Source of the DNA: JANRLJ01 sp034437895 | Lineage (GTDB): Bacteria; Chloroflexota; Anaerolineae; Aggregatilineales; Phototrophicaceae | Assembly: GCA_034437895.1 (NCBI GenBank) | Contig: DAOTTO010000434.1 | Coordinates: forward strand, 1 to 6,609 | Reading direction: 5' to 3' | DNA: 6,609 bases | Shown here: in pieces, positions 1 to 4,787 of the stretch | Layout of the letters: each line of letters starts with the position of its first letter | How positions within the stretch are numbered: position 1 is the first letter of the stretch | Translations under genes and position numbers: made by a program | The notes under the pieces: model-generated | Databases searched by the model: none | Told to the model about the DNA's origin: nothing | The model's input: the letters and a program-made list of their open reading frames with translations, nothing else

Positions 1-846
1 CACAAGGGCTTCAGCCTGGCAGTCTGGGCGAACGGCTACCGCTGCTTTGGAGCCTGCGATACCAGCGGCGATGCGCTGGACTGGTTAACGAACTACCGCC
101 GCTTGAACTTCACCGAAGCGCTACGGGCATTAGGCGAACCTGCTGTAACTGCTGCGCCAGCCGAGCGCAAGTGCCTGAAATCCCCCTCCGAACCGCCCGA
201 ATGGGACTGGCAGCACCGGGCGGAGCGCATTGTCAGTCAGGCGGAAGAAATCCTCTGGTCGGAAGTCGGTGAACCAGCGCTGAATTACCTCACCGGCAGA
301 GGTTTGACGACGCGCACAATTCGCACAGCACGGTTGGGCTATGTACCCGGTGATTTCCGCCAGTGGCGGGTGATCGAAGGGATGGATGTCCCGTGTGGTA
401 TTACGATCCCCTGGTTGGCGGCAGGCGCGCTTTGGGCAGTGAAAGTGCGCCGCGCTTATGGCACACCAAAATACCAGCAGATCAAAGGTGGGAATGTCAA
501 CGGATTGTACGGCGCTGACCAGTTACCAGGTCGGGACATCGCCTTATTTTGTGAAGGGGAATTCGATACGCTACTGGCACGGCAGGAAGCGGGTGATCTG
601 GCAGCCGTTGTGACGTTGAGCAGCGCCACCGCGATCCTCAGTTCGCGCTGGTATGCGGAACTCACTCACTGCCACACCATTCTGGTCGCCTATGACCGCG
701 ATGCGGCGGGTGAAAAAGGCGCAAACCGCCTGCTATCCCTCTCATCACGCTTTCGCCCTATCGAACTTCCTGCTGGCAAGGATGTCACCGAGTTCTACCT
801 GAGCGGCGGCGATGTTTACCAATGGATTGAGCAGGCACGCCGATGA
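1..846 (+). CDS. DnaG-type primase-like protein with CHC2 zinc finger and Toprim domain (5' partial)
   Basis: The reading frame is open from base 1, so the start is upstream; 281 residues are visible. The first ~35 residues look like the second half of a CHC2 zinc-binding domain: His1, then YRCFGACD with Cys15 and Cys19 (a C-x3-C spacing rather than the usual C-x2-C), then SGDALDWL. Residues ~90-160 resemble the DnaG catalytic core N-terminal part (YLTGRGL, then ARLGYVP). The Toprim domain follows, with EGEFD (Glu185) and DRDAAG (Asp232, Asp234) as the expected metal-binding acids. Such proteins synthesise RNA primers for replication; in phages and integrative elements they support element replication. 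There is no visible DnaB-interacting or helicase domain after Toprim, so this is a short, stand-alone form. A TTG at 103 could be called as a start, but that would discard the CHC2 residues, so I treat the gene as truncated by the window. Its stop overlaps the next ORF (ATGA at 843-846). Confidence 0.85.
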   Translation, partial: HKGFSLAVWANGYRCFGACDTSGDALDWLTNYRRLNFTEALRALGEPAVTAAPAERKCLKSPSEPPEWDWQHRAERIVSQAEEILWSEVGEPALNYLTGRGLTTRTIRTARLGYVPGDFRQWRVIEGMDVPCGITIPWLAAGALWAVKVRRAYGTPKYQQIKGGNVNGLYGADQLPGRDIALFCEGEFDTLLARQEAGDLAAVVTLSSATAILSSRWYAELTHCHTILVAYDRDAAGEKGANRLLSLSSRFRPIELPAGKDVTEFYLSGGDVYQWIEQARR

Positions 847-1025
847 AACCGCAACCTGAAACTAATCCTGCTTTACATCAGGAATCCCATGAGATGTTGA
901 TGCGACTGCTAAAAGTTGCTGAACTCCTTAACAAAGGAATCTATGATCAGCAGCAGCCTGATAGGTTTACTGATCAAAAACCATCTAATCGCTTTTTTGT
1001 GGAAAAAGAGCGCCAAAAACCATAG
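843..1025 (+). CDS. Small hypothetical protein, coupled to the primase-like gene
   Basis: This 60-residue ORF starts with ATG inside the stop of the primase-like gene (ATGA, 843-846), the typical layout for translational coupling, and that overlap is the main support for it being real. The product is hydrophilic, rich in Gln, Lys, Pro and Glu. One likely amphipathic helix runs over residues ~14-36 (HESHEMLMRLLKVAELLNKG style pattern of Leu/Met/Val), followed by a basic, Gln-rich tail. There is no signal peptide, membrane segment or recognisable domain. I do not recognise the family; a small DNA-binding or accessory protein of the element is possible but unproven. Inside the gene there is an inverted repeat TGATCAG/CTGATCA (944-950 and 970-976). 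Confidence 0.55.
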   Translation: MKPQPETNPALHQESHEMLMRLLKVAELLNKGIYDQQQPDRFTDQKPSNRFFVEKERQKP

Positions 1026-1080
1026 CAGGCAGACTTCGTGTAATCTGTAGTTCAGTGAATGTTCCTTAACTTTAGAGATT

Positions 1081-2811
1081 ATGACACTTCGACGGAAATC
1101 TAAATACCCAACACCGACACTTGGATGGGCGGTTTATCTTCGTACCAGCGATGAAGAGGCTCAGAATCCTGAAGCATCTCAGGCGCGGCAGCGCTATATC
1201 ATCAATAAGTCTGTTCTGGAACGGTCTGACTTCCCTGTAATTAATGAGTACAGAGATGTTCTCACCGGGAGAAATCCACAGCGAGTTGATTATCAGCGTC
1301 TGTTGCAGGATGCGCGATTTGGCAAGTTTTCGCATGTGGTGGTTGAACGGGCTGACCGCTTCGGACGTAACGATACTGAAGCGCTGCGTGCGATTGATGA
1401 ATTGGATGAGTTTGGGGTTTCGGTGCGTTTTGCCAACCAGCCTGATCTCAACCCAATGGATGCCGATGACCGTATCATTGTTGCCTTATCGTTTACACTG
1501 GCGCGTCGTGAATCGATCCTGTCAGGATTGCGTATCAAGGGTGCTGCGGAAACGAAACGGGCGCATGGTGGGTATCTGGGTCGTGTCCCTGATGGCTTCA
1601 TCAGCGTCGAAGATGAAGCACCAGGTCGAAAATCGTATGCCAAGAAAAGTCATCACATTGAGCAAGACCCTGAGCGTGCCAAAATCTGGCGTCTGGCGTG
1701 GGACTTATTGTTGGGTGATAAACTCACCCTCGAAGAAATCGCCGAGGAGCTTCACACTCGCGGCTATCACTATCGCAGCGGGCGATCCTTCGTTGAAGTG
1801 AAAGCCAATGGCAAGCGCAAAGTCCACTATAACACCATGTCCCACATCTTTCATAACTGGACTTATGCGGGCTGGATTGTCAACATTGAAGAGGGCATCG
1901 CTCCCAAAACGCTGCACGGTAACTGGGAACCGATTGTTACAACGGAAGAGTTCGAAAAAGGACTTGCAATCCTTGACGGACGACATGCTCATCGGGTGGT
2001 GCGGCGCAGACATGATTATTTGTTGAAAGGATTGATCTTCATCGCACTGCCGGGTGAAGAACGCCTGCATAAGCTGACTGGTTCGACATCCAACGCCAGT
2101 CGTTCTGGCGGAGGAACTGCTTATTATTGTGTCCCGCGCAGTGACATCAATCTGCTGTGCAGCGATATTGATGGTCAGATTCCTGTGGAAATAATGCGAA
2201 TTCAAGTGAATCCTAGCCTGCTGCCTGCTATCCGTGACTGCTATACCCAGGATGTCGCCCAAAAATTGGGACATCTGCTCCCCGATGAACGGACAGAGCT
2301 TGAAGCAGCGTTGAAGTCAATTGATGAAGAAGAAACAAGAATGGTTCGGCTTTTTGCAGCAGGCAAAATCACTGAAGCAATTTGGGACAACCTGTGGGCA
2401 GAATGGCAGGATCGTCGTCGAACACTGCGCTCTAACATCGAGTCAATGGATGTTCAGCAGGATTATCACATCAATAATCTGGATGTAGCGCTGAAAATCA
2501 TTGCAAAAGTCGGATTACTGTATAATAGCTTGGAGCGGAGTGATCAGAAGGAACTGCTTCGCTTAATGGTCGAGAAAGTGGTTGTTGACCTCGAAGGAAA
2601 AGTGCGATTGGAATTGCGTCCGCCTTTTGCGTATCTGCATGAAATTTCGGAGCAGGTAAAGCATCAAGGTGACTTAGGTCAGGACAAAACAAAAGCCAGC
2701 AAAGTTTCCCCTGCTGGCGAATGTTCGGATTGGATCCTAGATTGTGGGCAATATAGGACTCGAACCTATGACCTTCTCGACGTCAACGAGACGCTCTGCC
2801 AATTGAGCTAA
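1081..2811 (+). CDS. Large serine recombinase (integrase) of a mobile element
   Basis: The 576-residue protein catalyses site-specific DNA integration/excision through a phosphoserine link. The N-terminal resolvase domain (~14-155) shows Y19-L-R21-T-S23, with Ser23 as likely nucleophile, and DRFGR (Asp92, Arg93, Arg96), matching the gamma-delta resolvase active site Y6/R8/S10 and D67/R68/R71. The recombinase domain (~160-300) begins at GGYLGRVPDGF. Residues 314-353 occupy the place of the zinc beta-ribbon (LLKGLIF...TAYYCVPR) but lack the CxxC pairs. A charged, coiled-coil-like stretch (~400-456) follows, then a conserved-looking end LELRPPF (~510-516). The remaining ~60 residues are atypical: residues 539-546 are antisense to the terminator hairpin and 555-576 (with RTRTYDLL) are antisense to tRNA-Val. 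ATG 1081 is the first suitable start; only a weak AGAG precedes it, and the 55-bp gap before it shows no clear promoter. The stop TAA lies in the tRNA. Confidence 0.93.
   Translation: MTLRRKSKYPTPTLGWAVYLRTSDEEAQNPEASQARQRYIINKSVLERSDFPVINEYRDVLTGRNPQRVDYQRLLQDARFGKFSHVVVERADRFGRNDTEALRAIDELDEFGVSVRFANQPDLNPMDADDRIIVALSFTLARRESILSGLRIKGAAETKRAHGGYLGRVPDGFISVEDEAPGRKSYAKKSHHIEQDPERAKIWRLAWDLLLGDKLTLEEIAEELHTRGYHYRSGRSFVEVKANGKRKVHYNTMSHIFHNWTYAGWIVNIEEGIAPKTLHGNWEPIVTTEEFEKGLAILDGRHAHRVVRRRHDYLLKGLIFIALPGEERLHKLTGSTSNASRSGGGTAYYCVPRSDINLLCSDIDGQIPVEIMRIQVNPSLLPAIRDCYTQDVAQKLGHLLPDERTELEAALKSIDEEETRMVRLFAAGKITEAIWDNLWAEWQDRRRTLRSNIESMDVQQDYHINNLDVALKIIAKVGLLYNSLERSDQKELLRLMVEKVVVDLEGKVRLELRPPFAYLHEISEQVKHQGDLGQDKTKASKVSPAGECSDWILDCGQYRTRTYDLLDVNETLCQLS
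2685..2718 (-). terminator. Intrinsic terminator of tRNA-Val, inside the recombinase frame
   Basis: Read on the minus strand, GCCAGCA (2718-2712) pairs perfectly with TGCTGGC (2701-2695) around a 10-nt loop, and is followed at once by TTTTGTTTTG (2694-2685). This is the stem plus U-tract layout of a Rho-independent terminator. It begins 26 nt past the tRNA 3' end, the right distance for a tRNA precursor trailer. There is no U-tract on the plus strand, so it should not stop recombinase transcription. Confidence 0.75.
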
Positions 2812-2817
2812 TTGCCC
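2745..2817 (-). tRNA. tRNA-Val (anticodon GAC)
   Basis: The minus strand folds into a complete 73-nt cloverleaf. The acceptor stem is GGGCAAT/ATTGCCC, 7 of 7 pairs. TA fills positions 8-9. The D arm is GCTC-AATTGGCA-GAGC. The anticodon stem TCTCG/CGAGA carries loop TTGACGT, giving anticodon GAC at 2784-2782 (reads GUC/GUU, valine). The variable loop is AGGTC. The T arm is ATAGG-TTCGAGT-CCTAT with the canonical TTCGA. The discriminator is A (2745). CCA is not encoded; the following bases read CAA, so CCA must be added after transcription. A promoter lies at 2858-2830 and a terminator at 2718-2685, so the gene looks functional as a single-gene unit. Its 67 nucleotides from 2745 to 2811 overlap the recombinase frame on the opposite strand. 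Confidence 0.96.
2745..2817. other. Candidate attachment site (element-chromosome junction) in tRNA-Val
   Basis: The tRNA is intact and lies directly at the recombinase 3' end with the tRNA 3' end pointing into the element, the usual geometry for elements that use the 3' part of a tRNA and restore it on integration. The crossover cannot be placed: serine recombinases use a 2-bp crossover inside a ~40-50 bp site, and only one of the two attachment sites is in the window. No second copy of a tRNA segment is visible in these 6.6 kb. Confidence 0.5.
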
Positions 2818-2829
2818 TAACTGCGTTTC

Positions 2830-2858
2830 ATAATAACGTAAATGACCTCCTTTGGCAA
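2830..2858 (-). promoter_or_regulatory. Sigma70-like promoter of tRNA-Val
   Basis: On the minus strand, -35 TTGCCA (2858-2853) and -10 TATTAT (2835-2830) are separated by exactly 17 bp. Transcription would start near 2823, about 6 nt before the mature tRNA 5' end at 2817. Both hexamers deviate from consensus but the spacing and position fit. The -35 lies in a small inverted repeat GGCAA (2854-2858)/TTGCC (2866-2870). Confidence 0.65.
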
Positions 2859-2863
2859 GGACG

Positions 2864-2883
2864 AATTGCCGTTGCCAATTGCC
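2864..2883. repeat. Short AATTGCC direct repeats upstream of tRNA-Val
   Basis: AATTGCC occurs at 2864-2870 and 2877-2883, separated by GTTGCC. The same heptamer also forms the tRNA acceptor end on this strand (2810-2816, AATTGCC followed by C). The copies are short, so they may be chance; alternatively they are traces of earlier recombination or an upstream regulatory element for the tRNA promoter. Confidence 0.35.
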
Positions 2884-2891
2884 GGGCTGCT

Positions 2892-3000
2892 AGTGGGTCA
2901 AGTGGCATGAGCAGCGCCATTATTATTTGGGGAAAATTGATGGTTTTCAACTCAAAGCGTCATTTCCAAGAATGGCTATATGCACAGCAAGTGACCCACT
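2892..3000. repeat. Perfect 9-bp terminal inverted repeat bounding a 109-bp gene-free segment
   Basis: AGTGGGTCA (2892-2900) and TGACCCACT (2992-3000) are perfect inverted copies that bound a segment without a convincing ORF. Inside is a smaller inverted pair GAAAA (2932-2936)/TTTTC (2944-2948). No clear target-site duplication flanks the ends. It could be a miniature element remnant, a looped operator pair or a structured RNA; none can be demonstrated. The gene-free stretch 2818-3094 holds this, the tRNA promoter and the inverted repeats at 3002-3021 and 3036-3060, and no gene that I can support. Confidence 0.45.
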
Positions 3001-3001
3001 G

Positions 3002-3021
3002 CGTTATATCTGTCAATAACG
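3002..3021. repeat. Inverted repeat CGTTAT/ATAACG
   Basis: CGTTAT (3002-3007) and ATAACG (3016-3021) form 6-bp arms around an 8-nt spacer. ATAACGT also occurs at 2832-2838-like position near the tRNA -10 region. Possible protein-binding site or chance in an AT-rich spacer. Confidence 0.3.
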
Positions 3022-3035
3022 TCATCATCTCATTG

Positions 3036-3060
3036 AATGAGGTCACAATCAGTCCTCATT
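3036..3060. promoter_or_regulatory. Operator-like inverted repeat AATGAGG-N11-CCTCATT
   Basis: Perfect 7-bp arms at 3036-3042 and 3054-3060 with an 11-nt spacer, 34 bp upstream of the -35 box of the DinB-like gene. The size and position suit a dimeric regulator binding site, but no regulator is encoded nearby. Confidence 0.35.
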
Positions 3061-3094
3061 AAAACGAGTTTTTAAAAAGCATACAACTACCACC

Positions 3095-3124
3095 TTGACA
3101 CTTGTAGAATATTTGAGCTACGAT
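3095..3124 (+). promoter_or_regulatory. Sigma70-like promoter of the DinB-like gene
   Basis: Perfect -35 TTGACA (3095-3100), an 18-bp spacer, and -10 TACGAT (3119-3124). The expected start is near 3131, leaving a short leader before ATG 3143 or 3155. The TTG of this -35 box is in frame with the gene and could be mistaken for its start codon. Confidence 0.6.
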
Positions 3125-3154
3125 TTTATCGTCGCCTTAAATATGGAAAATTTT

Positions 3155-3628
3155 ATGAACAGCCTTGTTGAAAGCGAGTTACCTTTACACAAAACCCAAA
3201 ACCTGCGTTATGACCTCATGAACGCGCTGACGGATAGCGACCTGGCGTATAAACTGCCGGGCGATAATCCGACATTAGGGGAGTTGTGCTGGGGGATGGG
3301 CGCAATTGAGCATATCTATATTGAGTCATTCAAAACCTTTAAACAAGACTGGTCTTATCGAAACAACGAGCTGGAACTGGCAACCAGCGTAGAGCGTCTC
3401 AAGGCATGGTACACAACGCTTGACGAAGAATTCGAGACCATACTGCGTGGGTTATCTGAGGATGATCTGCACAACAAGCAGATTGATCGCGGACATGGCT
3501 TTACCCCATCCCTATTTGTGCATTTCCACGTTTACCGCGAGGCGTTGCTGATGTTCTATGCTAAAGTCAGCGTTTATCTCAAAGCTCTACACAAGCCAGT
3601 GAACAACCAGTGGCAATCGTGGATTTGA
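3155..3628 (+). CDS. DinB-like superfamily protein
   Basis: With the chosen ATG the product is 157 residues, the usual size of the DinB/YfiT-like four-helix-bundle family. Matching features are the helix with TLGELCWGMGAIEHIYIES (His53) and the C-terminal helix SLFVHFHVYREALLMFYAKV (His123, His125). Family members often bind a metal with three histidines, the last two as HxxxH; here that spacing is broken (H-x-H, with Tyr127 at the usual third place), so metal binding is uncertain. Known members include thiol-dependent S-transferases and many of unknown role. It is soluble, with no signal or membrane segment. Start choice: ATG 3155 has GGAAAA seven bases upstream; ATG 3143 is the alternative (four residues longer) without a Shine-Dalgarno; TTG 3095 coincides with the -35 box and is rejected. 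It is a single-gene unit, convergent with the membrane-protein operon. Confidence 0.75.
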   Translation: MNSLVESELPLHKTQNLRYDLMNALTDSDLAYKLPGDNPTLGELCWGMGAIEHIYIESFKTFKQDWSYRNNELELATSVERLKAWYTTLDEEFETILRGLSEDDLHNKQIDRGHGFTPSLFVHFHVYREALLMFYAKVSVYLKALHKPVNNQWQSWI

Positions 3629-3660
3629 TAAGGTTTTACACTGGAGAGTCATCGACTTGA

Positions 3661-3685
3661 TCTCCCCGTCTCGTTTACGGGGAGA
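3661..3685. terminator. Strong hairpin between convergent genes (terminator-like)
   Basis: TCTCCCCGT (3661-3669) pairs perfectly with ACGGGGAGA (3677-3685) around a 7-nt loop, 33 bp after the DinB-like stop and about 95 bp beyond the end of the opposing gene. Neither strand has a U-tract after the stem, so it is not a textbook intrinsic terminator; it may still act on both transcripts or protect their 3' ends. The hairpin is flanked by an 8-bp direct repeat TACACTGG (3637-3644 and 3689-3696). The rest of 3629-3779 holds nothing else I can support. Confidence 0.5.
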
Positions 3686-3779
3686 AAATACACTGGCTGA
3701 GCATATCCCTTACTATATGACCATTACTACGGAAAGTCTCCCTGTTTTGCGTAACTTCTCTGTCGTAATTCAATGTGGA

Positions 3780-4787
3780 TTAATTTGACCGGAACACCAC
3801 GCGATACGATGTCACCGATTGGTCGCCGAATTCGGTAAAGCACGAATCAGCGACCAGCGGCGTTGTTGATGGATCCGATAGACCGGGCATTTCGACGGTG
3901 TAGGAAAGTTCGGCTTCCATCTCAAAATCCGCATACGATGGCCCACGCTCCGGCTTTAATCCAGTGTAAAACGTACTTTCGCCGTCCGTCCAGCGCACAC
4001 GCACCGGCTGACCCGGCAGCCCTGTCCCCTCAAAATCCTGAACGCGCACTTCGATCACGCCCGGAAATTCCGAACTACAAAACGTCCGCAAATCGACAAT
4101 CGTAAAACTGCTGGTCGGTACACTGGTCGGCAGTACGATAATGGTCGGCGGTGTGGGCGAAGGCCGAGTCGGCGCGGGTAGAGTCGGTGTTTTGCTGGCA
4201 GGCGGTTGTAAGGATGGCGTTGGCGTGGCGGCTTGCACCACTTCTGGCGAAGAGTCATCCCCCGCTGGAATTAGGGTGTCCGCGCAGCCAGATTTACCCT
4301 GCTGTTGATAAAACGCCATCATACGGCGGATAGCGCGGAGGCCGCTGCTACTGTTCACATAACCAGAACGTGCCAGATTACACGCTACGTCCGCCACCTG
4401 CTGAATCGGGTCATCGCCCGGCAGCTCAAGCGCGACTAAGCGTTGAATCGTATCCGACAAATCATTGCGATAGGTATGGCTTATCATCACAGCGACCAGA
4501 TATTGGGCGCGGTCATCCGTGCGAAGCTGCCAGGGCGCGGTATCAAATTCCTGCGGCGGATTAATCACCCATGCAAAATATAAACCGCCTGCGAGACCGA
4601 GAATCAGCCCCAAGACAGCACCCACCCGCGACACATAACGGCGCGGACGGGTGTAACGGCTGTGTCGGCGTTCCTGTGCAGGAGAAAGATCAGCATCCTC
4701 GGTAGCTTTCACGTCAGATTTGGGTGGCACTGGCGGTTGGGATGTGGAAGAACGTGCTTTTTTTCTCGCTTTAGTACGCTCGCTCAT
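3780..4787 (-). CDS. Membrane-anchored protein with Pro/Thr-rich linker and C-terminal beta domain
   Basis: The 335-residue product has five parts: a basic, disordered, presumably cytoplasmic N-terminus (1-50, many Lys/Arg/Ser/Pro); one transmembrane helix (~55-74); an extracytoplasmic helical region (~85-170); a Pro/Thr-rich linker (~187-225, TPTP and PSPTPP patterns); and a beta-rich domain (~228-335) containing GLPGQPVRVRW and YTGLKPERGPSYADF. Cys237 and Cys316 could form a disulfide. I do not know a function. The C-terminal domain resembles Ig-like or carboxypeptidase-regulatory-like modules common in Chloroflexota surface proteins, so a cell-envelope role is plausible. Its anchor and helical region resemble those of the upstream partner gene (GLY..W....P....TAP), suggesting duplication. 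It overlaps that gene by 4 bp and has a strong ribosome site GGAGG seven bases before ATG. Confidence 0.82.
   Translation of the reverse strand: MSERTKARKKARSSTSQPPVPPKSDVKATEDADLSPAQERRHSRYTRPRRYVSRVGAVLGLILGLAGGLYFAWVINPPQEFDTAPWQLRTDDRAQYLVAVMISHTYRNDLSDTIQRLVALELPGDDPIQQVADVACNLARSGYVNSSSGLRAIRRMMAFYQQQGKSGCADTLIPAGDDSSPEVVQAATPTPSLQPPASKTPTLPAPTRPSPTPPTIIVLPTSVPTSSFTIVDLRTFCSSEFPGVIEVRVQDFEGTGLPGQPVRVRWTDGESTFYTGLKPERGPSYADFEMEAELSYTVEMPGLSDPSTTPLVADSCFTEFGDQSVTSYRVVFRSN

Larger units (their letters stand above)
1..2817 (+). mobile_element. Right end of a putative integrative element inserted at tRNA-Val
   Basis: Seen: a primase-like gene, a small overlapping ORF and a large serine recombinase lie in the same direction, and the recombinase frame runs into a complete tRNA gene. 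Known: integrase genes of integrative elements commonly lie next to the attachment site, tRNA genes are frequent targets, and CHC2/Toprim primases are common in phages and integrative plasmids. Inferred: the element occupies the left side and the tRNA marks its right boundary, while the genes to the right (DinB-like, membrane proteins, radA) look chromosomal. The left end is outside the window, so neither the second attachment site nor the element type can be seen. The exact boundary inside 2745-2817 is not resolved. Confidence 0.6.

Noticed and set aside
456..665. Minus-strand ORF of 69 codons inside the primase-like gene
   Set aside because: It lies fully antisense to a clear conserved coding frame and its product has no domain-like features.
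990..1012. Hairpin CGCTTTTTT/AAAAAGAGCG at the end of the small ORF as a terminator
   Set aside because: The stem is mostly A-T with a G-T pair, no U-tract follows, and it lies before the stop codon at 1023-1025.
1072..1643. Two minus-strand ORFs (1072-1335 and 1293-1643) under the recombinase N-terminus
   Set aside because: Antisense to the catalytic domain; composition looks like a coding shadow.
1244..1801. 185-codon plus-strand ORF inside the recombinase gene
   Set aside because: It is a shifted frame of the recombinase, whose catalytic motifs are in the other frame.
1705..2274. 189-codon minus-strand ORF under the recombinase
   Set aside because: Antisense shadow; no recognisable domain, no ribosome site, and the opposite frame is clearly coding.
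3863..4564. Several short plus-strand ORFs opposite the membrane-protein gene
   Set aside because: They mirror the Pro/Thr-rich and GC-rich coding sequence of the minus-strand gene and have no own signals.
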